NCBI GenBank assembly: GCA_002633025.1
Contig: NMRB01000566.1
Location: forward strand, 106,984-170,983
DNA from: Notospermus geniculatus
Taxonomy: Eukaryota; Nemertea; Pilidiophora; Heteronemertea; Lineidae
DNA: 64,000 nucleotides
Direction of reading: 5' to 3'
Shown piece after piece: positions 23,501 to 38,500 of this stretch (positions are counted from its first letter, which is position 1; each line of letters starts with the position of its first letter). Both the position numbers and the translations under genes were made by a program. The notes under the pieces were generated by a model, which saw only the letters and a list, made by a program, of their open reading frames with translations, was not told the DNA's origin and made no database searches.

Positions 23501-26500
23501 TGCAGGATATTGGAATACTTTTTCTTGCCCAAAGTCAGTCATCACTTGACATATTGATTACAATAACATGAGTTAAGAGACATCACAACATAACAATCAA
23601 TGGTGCATACAGACATGCACTTCACTGGCCAAACACATTGGAATTTCTGATGCTTTTGATGATAAACATACTGGATTCCATGTTAGCCAAGTACCAGGTT
23701 TAAAATACGGTTTGGGCCCTGTATCGATCACTGAATTCGGTAGACAGAACTAAGAGTGTTATTCAGGGCCAAGTTCACGGTAACCCTGTCCTGACCTCGA
23801 TTCTTCCAGAGTTATTGACCTGAAACACGTTGTTAGGACTATCTTCATGCCATTAAAAGATTCAGCTATGTTTGTTATGATAAAATTTAGACCCAAAATC
23901 CAGATCACACTAACCTTCGATTGAAAAAAGTCCTGCAACATACAACATGGACAATGAAACGACTTCAACAAAGTTTATGGTGACCAAGTAGCACCACACC
24001 ATTTCCCAATGTAATCAGATATTGTTTCGAGAAAGTTTCCGGCCATACCTCAGGGCACTGCCCCATGTGAGGGTTTTCTCGGGCGAGTCGGCTCTCAGTG
24101 GGCAATTCACCACTGTTGGCTTCCTTATGACTTATGATGAGACCAATGAGACAAACGACTCTCCACTGTTTTCTATGACTGAGTTGCCCATAAAGAACCA
24201 ACTCGTGCAAGAACTCTCACATGGAGTATAGAATAGTGTCCCGGAGCACTGTCTCTCTTACTACGTTCTTAGTCCAGCAGCTTTTTCGGAGCACCCTGTA
24301 GACGAAGCATTTCAATGAAGAAATTGGACTGACCTCGTCCCTAACTGGTCTTCTCTTGAAACAGTGCGGGTTGAAACTGTTGAGTCTGAGCACCTGGATA
24401 CCACGCTTGATACTTATATGATGGAGGGCATTGGTCACCTTCAGGTTGAGAAGATCGTCCTGGAAACATCAAGAAATTGCTGATATAAGAGAGAGGTGAC
24501 CACAAAATCATACTGGGATGAACTGTTTCAGTCAAACAAGCATTTGAAAGCACTTGTCAGTATCAGATCTACTCACCACAGTCAGATAATGAAGCATCCG
24601 ACCATCGATTCTCGCCTCCACAAACTGATCTTTGTACTGTGGTAAACCTATATCATCAAGCCACTGCGTCACCCAGTTATGGTCCAGTTCACTCATCCGA
24701 TCCGTCTGCTCCGTGCCGATGGCTTGCAAAGCCAGCTGTAGCTTCTTTCTGTGGAGAGGATGTTTCATACCAAGTTCCTGGAACGAGATTTGGTTACACA
24801 GGCGATGAGTAATGGAACATACTTTGAAAACTTGGATGTTGATACAGCAGGATGAACAAGACACAATCCCCCTTCCTCCAAATGACAATGGAGGTTAGAC
24901 TCTGTGTTGATAGCACTTCACAATTATCTTGAGCATCGAAAACATGGAAATACATACCTTTTCAAAATCATGCGATGTGGCTTTGAGCAATTGTTGACCG
25001 TTTTTCACCCATTTTCGACAGGCACTGACATACATGTTAAGGCCAAGGGCATGCATCCAGGCACCCACACGATCTCCATCCCATCGGCTGAACGGGACGC
25101 CTAAATCACTGGAAAGAGAAAGAACGTGGGAGTTATTATCGAACCTGGGACCTTCTGACTGCCAGAACTGAGCCAAAGTATCAAGGCATCTCTGAATACA
25201 GAGTTTACAGTTCATCAAGGTGTCAATTCATCAACATCATCACATGGACCTTGAGCGGAGCAGATCTCAACTTACTTGTTGACAGTCCATCCTAGCCTCG
25301 GTCCAGCCGTTGATCGGATACCTCCACGAACAAATGCCGTCTGCCCAATACGGTCCAGTTCCTCATCCGAGTTGCTCCTTTTTATCCTGAGAAGATCAGA
25401 AAGAGGAATTATATGATTTCATAGATGATGACTCACAGTGTGTCTAAACCGATCCCACATTGTCATCTAATGCCAAAAGTGCCTTTCTGTGGGGTACTGT
25501 AGGCCGCCCAATTGTATGATTTCTACTGCGTGTGCCAAAGGATAAACTAGGAAAAGTATTGAACGTGCTGAGAATAAACAGGTGAACATGGTGGAATGAT
25601 GGAAGTGTACGCTTCGGAATTCCTTTCGTTTTGTCGCAAGAAAATGTTTAGGTGCAAACGAGATAGGTTGGTGTATAAAACAATATTCCTTCAATCCGAG
25701 TTACCAGCTTTTGGCTGCCAGTTGAGGATAGTGGATTGAGCATGCACTGATGAGTACTCTGAAGGGGATGGAGATGATATTTCGCAATGTTTTGTCAATG
25801 AGAAAGGACTCACACCGCACCGCACGCCATGCAAGTCTCAGAATGGCAGAGAACATCATACAAGTATTGAGGAGTTATACTCTACTGTACATAGCATCAG
25901 AGCCAAAATCAGTCCATAGTTCTTGACATGTGCACCGAACGCAAACGTGGTAACTGGAACTACTTCTTTCGTATAAATACATGTAAACAGAATGAATGAA
26001 CGAAAACCCACAGCCACAAAGACATAAACTAGGAGACCTTTGAGGAAATTCAAAGTTCTGCTGGTTGACATGAATCGAGATTCAGTCATCTGTAAACACT
26101 AATTCATCTGAATCTCTCAACTAGCAGGACTTGGACTCCCATAATGAGGCCTCCTTTCTACCACCGTAGATAGTTTTCCAATCTGATAGAAACATATCCC
26201 TCCCATTGCTCACAAAGATGGACCAAATCCCAGCACCAAGTGGAAGACAGAACATAAACTTGTGCTGGAACATGCTGAGACACATCCTGAGGTAATCGGT
26301 GGTTCTTAGCGCTCTCTCCCTTCGTCACCACATACCGGTACTAGTAGACGACAGGAGCAAGCGCGATGAATCACTGATTACCTGAGGATGGCCAACATGC
26401 AGAAAAGATAGACAGGACATGTGGAGAGGATGGACATAGTTGTCATCTACACCAGTTCAGGAGATAGAATGGTCCCTACATCTGCTGGGATGACTGAAGG

Positions 26501-29500
26501 CAACACATTCTTTGTTGATATATCAAACAAAAGGTATCGTGGGATATGTTGGGACCGTAAAAACTGGCATAGATGAACCGTTGAACCGTGCATGATGAAA
26601 GGATTGAGGTGAAAATGCGAAATATCCCAAGATCTGACAGTGACTTCAGCGAACTATCTGAACATGAAGGTCATGGGTTCAAATCCAATCTCTACCATTA
26701 TCACGCGATACAGAGATACAACCCACTTTACAGGGAACGTTTTGTACAGGATCTCTGGTGCCTCTTGCATCATTTCGCTCACTTTTGGCAGATGTTTCGG
26801 TAATTTGGGTCAGTTTTGAATCATTTTGAAAGTTTAACCATCATTCAAGTCCACTGAAGTCATAGTCAGACTCTGAGCTTGGGATATCTCTCTCCTAATC
26901 TAATGATGTCAGTTCCGTACATACCGTGACGAAGATTTTGATTTCCTAGCAAAACATTCACAAACAACACTATAGGCAAGTGAAAAGACTCCAAATGTGC
27001 TTCAGAGATCAAAATGATACGTCTCTCGGATGATTTAACTCGTCTTGTTCAAATTCTTCACCACACAAGCATCAATACGACTAGGTATTGCTGCACCGAC
27101 ATTAGGTTCAAAGGTCAACACTGGCATACATTGGCAGAGAGGTAGCTAGTTGGTCAACTATGGAGGGCTGGGTTATCATTTTCTAAGGGCATGGTGAGCG
27201 GGCGTTCTGACACACAAGTCCTGGCTTCCGTCATCGATCAGTTTCAGTTTCAGTGCTAGTTTGATTTTCTGATTATGCACGCCATCTACCGGTGAACGTA
27301 ACAACTACCGGTAACTAAAGCATATTTCATGCTTGGCTCATTATAACAATGTTATCATGAAGATTACTGATTGTAAGAGGTAGAACAACGGAATGTGGTG
27401 AACTATGTGAACAATTCAAAATGACTTCAAGGTGAGTTCATCTTCACAAAGAATGCTGATGCTTCTCCCATGCAGACAAGTCCGGTATGTTGTGGAACCA
27501 TCAATATCTTACAACACAACGTGATCGACAACATCCATGCAAATGCAACTAACAACAGTTCCGGTATCACTGATTGAAATACTCCACTGGGCCTAGTCCT
27601 GAGACGGCGTCAACTTCAACATGGTGAGAACTTGGATTTAACACCACGCTTAGGCCCATCGCTGACTTAACTTGTTTGTGGAAATGGGCCCTGAAGTAGA
27701 GCAGACCCAATACAGAAGGACACTCTGACCTTGAATGACCTTAAGTGACCTTGACCTAGGACTTAAGTGACACTTACTTTGATCCAAATATCTTTTTGAT
27801 TCCCTTCTTTTTCTTCCCATCCTGCATAACTCGATATTGCTGGGCTCTTTCGTCCTTCAACTGTCTCATTGCTTCATCCTCCTCATCTTTCTCACTTTGA
27901 GCTGAAAGTTTAGAAAAAACAAAATAAGTAAAAAGTTCTCGTAAGAAACAGTGAGTACTATCCAACCAATACAATATATCTATGGCAATACTATGACTTT
28001 AGGACTTCTAATTATCACAAAACAACTACCATATTCGTTGATGGACAGACGTTTCATACTGACAAGTATACTGGTACCGGACGATGACCAAGTCTAATTA
28101 ACAATTATCCCTAACACCAGGAGTTCCTAAACAAATAACCAAATGACTGATAAGCAGTATCACGAATAAAACTCTCATCTCCCATACCGCAAAGAAAACC
28201 ACGAGTCTGATATCCAAAATGAAAATGCCAAAACACCAACTAAGCCAGGGGTCAACAGAGTAGAGTAGAGTATAGTGGGCCAAGCGGTGGGAAGGGACAC
28301 CTCTCCATACATTGCCGTTTATTCCGTGCACAGTCTCAGTGCACTTCCCATGGCATGGCCTGCTATACTCCACTTGAGCCCTAAACCTGCACCCATTCAA
28401 ACAAATCTCAGGTAAAAACATACCTTGAACCCCACCAAAGACAAAGTTCTCTGGGATCTTGTGAACAAAGTTATGTCCACCTTTTAAAATTTGAGAAAAG
28501 TCAGTGAATATTGAGATACTGAATGACTTCAGCCACTGTGGTTTAAGTACAGTAATCTAAGTAAGCATGATCTTAACTGATCACAATGTAGGCCTATGAT
28601 GCATACATGTACATGAATTAAAGATCTTCATAGTTAACCAGTGATGGTGGCAAGAGAAGTGGTTTGTGTTGAAAGTTTGTGGTTTGTTACCATTCCGATG
28701 TAATCTAATCCTATTCAGTTATAGCAAGCAATACAATTCCTGTCCAAAGGTCTAATCCATACAAAACCTAAGTTTGAAATCTGACCAAGGTCATGAAGTG
28801 GTGGGCATTATACAACGCGAAGAACAGTCTATAGTACAACAATGTGAGAAAAAATAACCATCTTTGCTGTATATGTATATTACATCATCCCCCTGACTGG
28901 CAAGCGAAGCAAAGCTGTGGTGGAACATATAAAGCACACATAGAGGAGGATTAGAGGACTGAAGGTCGTGCTCCATGGGAAAGTTTTCTTGTGCAAGTCA
29001 GCTCTTTTGGGCTCTACAACAGAAGTCAGCTCTTTTGGTCTCTACAACAGAAGTCAGCTCTTTTGGTCTCTACAACAGAAGTCAGCTCTTTTGGGCTCTA
29101 CAACAGAACACTGTGGGCAGTCACTTGTGCCATTGGTCTCAGCATTGGTTGTAAGGACACCAACAATGGTGACTTTCCCATTGAGAGCCAACATGCAAAA
29201 GAAACCTCGCACGTGGAGTAACGCCTTTTGGGCATCGAGAATCCAGATTTGGAAAACAACTAAAAAACTTGGAGAAAATGTGGTCAAGAGTTGGTGCACG
29301 TGGGACTTCACCTTGTGTGTTAAGTAGGAAACTCATTCCATGGAATGTGTTAGACATTAGAAATTGGACTTTCATTTTGAGGAAAATCTTTGAATACAAT
29401 GACTGGATATGCAAATCTGACATTGTTTTTTGTTTTTTCTTTGACTTATGCCCGCTGTACACGATCAAATTTTTCATCCAATTTTTTGGAAATTCAGATT

Positions 29501-32500
29501 CCGGGCCTGTTGGGGCTTCAATGTATAAACCCTCATGTATGCCTTTATTGAGCTTATTCAGAAAATTGGATGAAAAATTTGATCGTGTACAGCAGGCATT
29601 ACCCACTGAACATGAAGTCAAAATTTTAACAGCACAGTTGTTGATAGAGTAACTCAGAAAGGAAAACGCTCTTGAAAACTAGAGTTTTAAGTATTTCTAC
29701 TTCTAGATGTAACTACTTCCCTATGGCAGTATTAACAAAGCCAGCTACTGCTGTTTTTTGTGGTTTTAGGAGAAAGGGGTGGTTAAGCTGAGATTTGTAC
29801 ATGGCTAGGTTGATGTCAAAATTGGTAAAGTGTCGGTGTTGAATGTGGAATGTTTGTAGGTGATAAATGAGGGGAATTATTACCGGTACTTCCACCCCTG
29901 AGATCTCCCTCCCTTGTTTCGAGCCTGCCTAGGACTTCCTGACCTCTCGTCAGTGATCCCAAGCAGGGCATGTTCCCACACACAGTACGTCAAGGTGCAC
30001 TACACATAAACTAGAAGACAACACTATACATACCGCTCAACTCCTGATGACAACACAACATCACACACAAATAGAACTGATATAATGAGTTCAAACAGTT
30101 GACAATGTACGGTAAGTGAGATTTGATAACCAACATTGATATTCTGATTCCTTCATATCATCCTGTCAGGCATCTCCCCACTGCAGGGCTTTGGTCTCGC
30201 TCCTCTTCATACGCTCGCACACAGGGAGCATATGAAGAGGAGACCAACGTGAAGGATGTGCCCAGGCTGCCTGTCTGAAGATACAACTGGTTCCCTAGCC
30301 TTTCACCCTGCTAAAGCCATATGGATGGCGGCAGCGACCAGTCACGTTACAGACCCAAAACTCCAATGGCAAAATGGAGAATGGAGACAGGAGAAGTTTT
30401 GCTTGAGCTTGGTGGTCACAAACTAATGTCTGCTCTCTTGACATAATCAGGGGCGGATCCACGATCTGTCAAAAGAGGGGGCACATCAGAAGCCTCCTTA
30501 ATTTTGACGATTTCTCGGGTCAGACTCAACGAATTTTCCAAAATTCTGTATCCACGCCTGATAATCTTCTACTGCGTTTAACACTAATATAAAGTTTGTG
30601 CCAAGACAGTATTTGCAGTTTTGCACGACCCGATCCTTGTGATACTCTCATAAAGTTGTAAGTTTGGTACATTCATGAAGGATGTAGATGATGAACAAGA
30701 CCTAAACTGCTCAATTCTAAGACATCACCTCCAATGGATGGTAGAAGGCACTTGCTCCACTTGTGATCAGTGGGGGTATAGCTGATTGATGTAACAGCCA
30801 CACTATACACTACAGTGCACATGGTAGTACATGGCAGAGCTGTTCCTTCAACCAAACACACTCCTGCTGATCTCAAGAAGACAGATTGCCCTTCATTTCA
30901 GGAGAGTGTTTTCTCAATCAAACAATTTAAGTTCAGTTCAAAAGATGGTGGCCGAATTGTTGGATTTATGGCCTGGGACAGGGGCAGTGACTTCTTAATT
31001 CCCAAATTCAAATTTGAAAACTTGAATTTGACTCCTTGACTGTTGCGGGTAAAAGACAAGTAGCGTCTAATTCAGTGAATCAACAGTAACATTGAGATTC
31101 TTTGAGGTGAGTGGAAACTGAGCATATAACTGCCAAAAATCCAACAAATTGGTCCAAAATGTGCATGCTTAGGATGACTAGGACAGTATGTCCACCACCT
31201 AGGTTTGGTGCAGATGTGCTTCGTTTGCCCCCAGTCGACCGCAGCTTTAGGAAGCCTTTTCCAAATGAAGCAAAGCGGTTACTTTTTCTACGTGGTACAG
31301 TTGAAGCTTCATCCTGACCATTTGCATAGTTGCCATTCGTGTACTCTTCCGTCTTGGGCTTTTTGGTTTGTGTATGCTGCAGCTGGAGGAAGAAAACGGG
31401 AAAATAATGTTAAGACAAAATTCTGAGTCTCGAAAAATCCGAAATTTTAACACCTCGGAGTTGGAGCAGGAGTGGGAGTCGGACCAGATCTTAGCCTCGC
31501 TAATATCATGGTCAGTATGATCGTAGGACAAGAGGCCCACGGGCCTGGCACTCAGCTGATATTCTGCACCAACTTGGTCTAGGATTGATGAAATGGGTCT
31601 TGCCTTCTGTATAGAGAGTTGACAACCTATTAGACAAGCTGCTGACAGGCAAGATGGACGTACCTTTCCAGGAAGTGACCCACTGCTCTCCGACGAGGGA
31701 ATACTTGACTTGTGTGGTATCGGTGAGCTGTGGATGGTCGACGACGGACTTGGTATGGACACTGGATGTGGCAGGCGGTTTGCGTCTGGGGTGCTAGTGG
31801 CTGTGGGGGCCATAAGGTGGCGCTCATGCTCATGTCGGTCACCATTTGGTAACTAGAAACAGAGAAAGAGGGCGTTACTGCAAAGCAGTTGTGATACGGA
31901 GTAATCAGACAACAAGGATGAAGTTTACACACCCCTCGGCTTGAGTTGACTGACGGCGTTGAGCTTGAATCGCTATGACGGTCATCGTCCAGCAAGGCAA
32001 AGACGTCAGTTCCTTTCTTGGCTGGTGTGTGCAGGAAGGCCTCTTCAACTTTTCTGTAACGTCTAATAAGGCGCTGTAGTTCATCTATTTTTGCATCCTG
32101 GAGGAAGAAATTTGCTTTTTAGATGGATTGTGTGACGAGGTTCGTGTTCGTGCCATCCTCCCACAGCAGGGCTTTGGTCATGCTCCTCTTGATAGGCTCC
32201 CACACAACGCCCTGCTGTGGGAGGATGGCCATGTACATAACATCCATACCGAGATGGATAAACCCACTGCAGCAACTTGATTGTAACTTTTCACGAAGCA
32301 TCATCAAGCCTCACCTTTTCTTCATTGGCAGTCATCAAAGTTTCCACCACCTTACGAAGTTTCTCTACTTCTAAATCTGTAAATATACAGGGAAGAGCAA
32401 ATATAAGAATGTGGACTGTTAGGAAAATGCCATTCGGATGAACCTGCCAGCCTTCTATTCGAAGCTTATAGGGCCTACAGACTTTTGAACAAATTTCTGT

Positions 32501-35500
32501 CTCAATGCAGGGAAGGCCAGACATCCTGACAAAGAACAGCCTCTGTTGGGATCGAAACCTTTGACATTTTGAGCGTCCAGGTCTCAGCCTGTCACCTGCA
32601 TGACAACTGCATGACACACAACAGCGAAGTCAAATCATAGAACTTTTTACAGAAGAAATAGTAACTTTAGTCACAATCCCTGCGATCAGAGATAAGTATA
32701 AACCACTCCCACACGTGGAAGTAACTCCCGTCAACCCGTCGAGGTTTAGATTGTGAGCGTGTATTGGTTTTCAAAGGATGTACACCCTGGATTAGGGATA
32801 AAGTGAGGTAGGCCCCTAGATAGAATGGAGGTCTCGTTTCACAAAGCCTTTAAGGCCGTGTATTTGCTATTGATACTACAGGGTGGCCCAAGAAAAGATA
32901 CATTCTGAAGTATCATTTCCCTGAGTTTGAAGCTAAATGGTGGGATATCCCTGAAAGCTATCAAGCTGAAATACCTGAAGCTCATATTCTAAGAGAGTCG
33001 TTATCACATGGGAGTCAAATTGAGGGCTGAACTCACGATTGCAGGGTTTACAGAAATGCGACGCTTGGTAAACTCACGACATGCAGTTCCGATTTTGTTC
33101 GCAGAAATCAATCTCGGAGGTGGCTGCGAGTTGGGATTAGGCCTACCCCATCCTGAGATTCGGATCATTTCACTTTGCTCTATTGCCTCCCTCAGAGAAG
33201 ACACCATGGAGATGTCGCAAGACCTGTTCTGAGAGGCTGGGTCGAGGCCTACCCATGTTTCCACTCAACCACACGATATCACCACCTGGAACCTTTCACC
33301 GTCTCAAGGTCATGTTTCCTTGAACGTTCACCGCAACCTTTGATACTGATCATTAGCCCGTGATTTAGAGGTACGTCCTCTATAAGCCACGAAGCCGGCT
33401 TCATCACGCTGAAACAGCGACACCGATAAAACATCCAAACGTTGTCTGCACTTTGAATAACGAGCGTTGTTCGTCATAAGTAGCAGGCTTTGGAATATGA
33501 TGTCAGCTGACGCTTGCAGATCAAAGTGTAAACAGAGACAAGCGAGCTGTGCCCTGTGTAAAAACAGAATCAGCACACGGTCCATTTCATCCTTAGTTGA
33601 TCGGAATCACGTATCGCTGGGCGTCGTACAGTGAACGAAAGGTCCAAATATCCTCAACTTCAGCTGAGTTATCTGTAACATTTGGTGTCCAGGGGTAAAA
33701 ACTAAGCCGGTACCGGTACAAGATACAAGTAATGTTGACAAATCTCTGATAAGAAGCTTACTGGGGAGCTAGGAAAAACATTACAAAGATGTCTTTCCAA
33801 GGATTTCTGCCACTGATTTCGAGTCAAAACACAGAAATTCAGCAGGCAATCGCTACACAGCCAAGGCCTAGCTGAGTTCTTACTTCTGGCAGACGAAAGA
33901 AGATGCAAAAGTAGGGGAGGGGCACTTTAGTAAAATTGCCCTCGGAATCCAGCAATCTCGAGCATGCATTTTTCTACTGGGAACGAAATATTTACCGCAA
34001 GGACCAAACCTTTCTATTGCCCCTTAGATTACACTTCTGGTAGCTCGACTTGAAAGTGCCAGCCTGAAGAAGACCCGGTTCTGGAGGACGACTCCTTTTA
34101 TTATATCATATTGCCCCTTAGGAGTTCAAAAACCAAACGGTGGGATTGATCAACAAGAGGTTTATGGGGCATACACTCAGCTGACACGTAGGCCTAGATG
34201 GTTAACACAGGAAATTAACCTACACAACCCTTTCATTTGTAAGTTTAGAATCTTTGCCCGCCAGAAAAAGAAAGTGAAGTATGTGTGAATGATAACAGCT
34301 GATGTGGAGTAGCCACTTGTATGTTATTTCAATCTACTTTGATAGTATAATGTCAATGATTCGGCGAGGAGAGGAATTCGGTTAATGAAAGTCAAGTGAA
34401 GNAAAAGGGATACCCCACCCATCACGCCCTGACACAAATCCACACATTGCAAAGGATTGGCGAAAGAGGACTCTGCCAACGCCACACACAACACCACATG
34501 ACTTAAAAGGTAAAAGGACCAGGACAAGGTTAAGGTTGGCACCCAAGGAACACCTTCCTCGTGGCATTATTACAAACAGTAAAAGAAGAATCACGACAGG
34601 AAGAGATTATCATTTTAAGATTACATCAAATCTTGGCCCCTTTTTCCTCGGGGCTTGATCAATCATGCACTGTTATTCAAACACTGTTTATAATCCAGAA
34701 AATTAACGTTCATTTGTTTGATAATGTGGTTAATGATTCATCAAACCATGCTCCGTGCAGAGTAGTTGACTCAGTCATCGATCGTCAGGTAAAAGTTCAA
34801 CGCATAGTTCACTTGGACTTGGACAACCCTTGAGCTTGTTACTAGCTACACTCAAACCTAACAAAGTGAAGCATGTTATCTGGCATGCAGTGAGCCTACA
34901 CTGGCCTATAACTAGCATCAGCAGTATCAAGTCAAACTTGTCACATTGGCTTAAGACATTCTGTGTTAGAAGATTGTCCAACATTTCTCAGTCCAGAGTC
35001 CACGCTGACCTACATAAGCACATGAAATATGTACAGCTGGGTACAGAGACATTCCATGCTTTGCTATCTACTACAGAAGATGAGGAAGGCACCTACATCT
35101 AATCCAGTACACAGAATCAGGATGTTCCGGGACAATCCCGATGGAGCATGAACCAGGAATAGAGTCAGTAGAATCATTTGAATCGCATTCCAATGAAATA
35201 AATCTCGTCTTTTGGCACTGCCCCATGCAGGTCTTGGACCCAACCATAGCACGGCCACTTTGGCCTGACAAGGCAAGGCAACCAACCACTCGGCCAAAAA
35301 GCAATCCTCCATGACCAGTGGGTTAGGCGATGCCATATATCTATGGGTACAGCAAATTGTAGGATGGCCATCGGTGCTCTGACTCGGCTCCAACCACGAC
35401 AGGAGTTGGGCGACTTGCGTCTGACGTGCTACCCCAAAAGTTTTGGGATGGAGGACAGGACAATCTTATGTAGCACCCTTTAGCATAAGCATAACTACCG

Positions 35501-38500
35501 GTATACAATTTACACGTGATGCGGAATTTAGCCACTCCATGCTTTGCATTAGATGATTAGGTACCAACCTCGCCAACAGTCAGGGTTATCCAGCCTTGAT
35601 GACGTGGCTTCATCTTTTGATACAAGGGAGAAAGACATCGTTTCAAATTACGAAGCACATGAAAGAGCGAGTGGAAAATGACAATCCCATTCTGGGATTT
35701 GAATAATCATCAACAAGACCTTTACGGAAACATCCTCAGTGGGAGATGAGTGACTTTGGATCTGTCTCCTCAAGTTTGCAATAAACTTCAAGCCTCTCCC
35801 AGTGTGTCGCTCTTTCACTTTCAATTGACAAACGCATCTTTTTATGGAAGCATACCTTCGGTCCGTAAGGAGTTAAAAGTAATTTAAATCAAGAGCCAGA
35901 GTCTCTTCCAGAGAAAACATTTACGGTCAAAGACAACAAAGGAAGGAAAGTCTTTTGGAGCTTGGAAAGAAATCAATACAAACTTCGAAGACTTTCACAA
36001 CGTTGTCCTCTACGTACGCTTACCTGCAGCATGTGTGGAAACCTGTGAAGGGATCGTACCATTCTTCGCTAACTTGATCTTCAGCTCCGTCACTTCAGAA
36101 TCACGTTGGGTCAGCTTTGTTGTCAGGTCATCGATGTGTCTCTGAAGAAAACGGGAAACGTGACACGTAAATGGTGCATGGAAAGGCGAGAATGTGGCGC
36201 GATTAAAAGTGGTAGCTTTAAAGAGATGTTGGAGGATACACGCTTTAAAGAGGTCACAGATTTGTCTGTTTTACTCCGGAACGGAAGCTCAAGATGGATG
36301 TCAGCATCACGTACCTGTGCCTGGTGTAGCCTCTCCTCATAATCCCTTCCCTCCCGTTCAGCAGACGTGAGACGTATCTTCAGATGTGAGATTTCCGCCA
36401 TCAAATCTAGCTTGTGAGTTTCTAAATTAGTTCGGCTCAGTAGTTCCTGGAACGAGAGAGAGACAAAAGGAGGTGAACAACAGGAGGACAAAATCCAGGG
36501 AGATGAGTAGATGTTTACAAACTGCATGATATGAATGGTTAATTATGGTTCAGCACGTTGAATATTTGTTCAGCCTGGAGTAAAAGATGGATAAAATAAA
36601 CATTTTAGACAAAGATGCCTCCAGGATGGATTCAGAAGTAAGTTTTCGCCGAGTTTGGTACGGAGACACAAACTATGTCAACAGGGGACCAGTCATGAAT
36701 CAGACTTCTCAAACCAGCGAAGGCCCAAGTCCATCCAAAGGTAATAAGTGGTTCTTAGCGCTCGCTCCCTACGTCACCACACACAAACGTTTGAGTGTGG
36801 TGACGAAGGGAGCGAGCGCTAAGAACTCTGATTACCTCAGGATGGCTCTCGTAATCTCACCATAGACAATGCATCATTGAACCCTCAATCAACTCGGACA
36901 GCTCACTGTCTCACGAGACATCAGACAGAGGAATATTTTGTGACAATCTCCAGGCTAATCACTAAATTGGATGAATCAGACCAAGTGAGATCATCTCAAG
37001 TAACCTCGGCCAATATTACAGTAAGCACTCAATTAAATGGTGATGGGTTTGCTTGAAGATCAGTTGAGACGGAACCACAAAGCTCAAAATCGAAGAGGAA
37101 GAGGTGTTGACATCGCACGAACATGCAGGAGAGCAAGATCTAAGGGAAGAGACACAAAAGAATTCTGTCGCTTGACTTTTCACCTGACACTGAATCCGTC
37201 TGTGTGAAATCAAAGTAAATCGAGAGTATTCCTGAAATGCACTAGACTCACCGTCAATTCTGATAAAATGATTCAATTGTGAAAAACACAAAACGATGGG
37301 AATGACTGTGGCCCCGGGGTTGACAAATAAAATCAGTGATTACTGTAGAATGAAACTAATTGAATCGATTCTCATGACTTTGATGAATTGGCTGAGAGCA
37401 CGGAGTATCGGAAGGTGGATTTATCAGCAAGATGCTGTCGTTGGGAGCCATTGGTAACGTACTTGTTCACCTTTTGGTGTGCTATCGGCCGTGAGGGATG
37501 ACATACATGTAAATGTGAACTTGTCCCCTCTTTGCCATGGACACCCCGGGCAGTTTGCCACAAGTTTTGCGGGTCTGGGGAATGTGGCATTGGACAAAAC
37601 TGAAGACCATTATATTTGGGTTCAAACTGAGTTGTAACATTTCATACCACGGAATAGCAGAATCTTGGTATTTTGGACACTTTGGGCCTTCGAGATGATG
37701 TCCTTAATTGAGAGGTGTCCTGATTGTGGAGGTCAAAATTATTGGAAAAAGACTTAAGCGTGCTCAATAGAGAGGTGTCCTCTTGACAGAGGTGTCCACT
37801 AAGGGAGGTACAACTGTCTCTCATCTCACGTAAAAAGTTTGATAAATAATGAATCGACGCCAGACACATTTTTCTCCCTATTTGCTGGTAACAGCCAATT
37901 TGTGGCCTTTCATTGACACAGCTGTTGATATAACCACCATGAGTGTACAGCCCGCATTCTATTCCCAGCTTAGTTAAATGTGGACAAGTTGGAGAGAGAA
38001 ATATGTTATTATGATGACGGTTGGCGATGTCATCAGTGAATTAAACCCATGTGATTTGATTTGATTCATGACCTTGGTGTGTTTCCAGTCGGGGAAATGC
38101 TACATCAATGATGGCCATTGGCAATAGGCTAACAGTAAACAGGCCAATGGACTAGTCCTTTCCGAAGTCAACAACAAGGTGGGGTGGTTGGACCGGGTCC
38201 GCAATGACGTCGAACTTGCAACAACAAGATGGCAGCCATTGGTGACGGACTATAGCAGACACCGGCAGAAAGAGAGGGTGGGCGGAGTGGCCTGCAATGA
38301 AGTCCAACTTGCAACAACAGGACCAGTGGTGTTGGCGATGGATTACATCAGTAAGAATTGACCGTTGATAATGATGGCCAACTCGCACGGTTCCCCTCTG
38401 ACAAGAAGACATCAAGCTCAGTATGAGAAATCGGCGACGAGTAAAAGAAGAGACGGCAGAAAGAGGATAANTGGGGTCTTATTGGGAATACAGCTGACTT

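Larger units (their letters stand above)
27902..31198. other. Liprin-beta intron between exons 8 and 9, rich in small elements
   Basis: No coding exon is needed here, because exon 8 (ends phase 1) joins exon 9 in frame as NLAQSEK. It holds elements at 28971-29219, 29449-29600 and 30176-30245. Near 30450-30470 a word AGGGGCGGATCCACG resembles a hAT-type terminus without a visible partner end. Confidence 0.55.

Noticed and set aside
29139-29621. 160-codon minus-strand frame
   Set aside because: Crosses a MITE, its tandem array flank and a fold-back element; coding would be accidental.
30450-30480. hAT-like terminus AGGGGCGGATCCACG
   Set aside because: No matching opposite end or 8-bp duplication found nearby, so no element is called.
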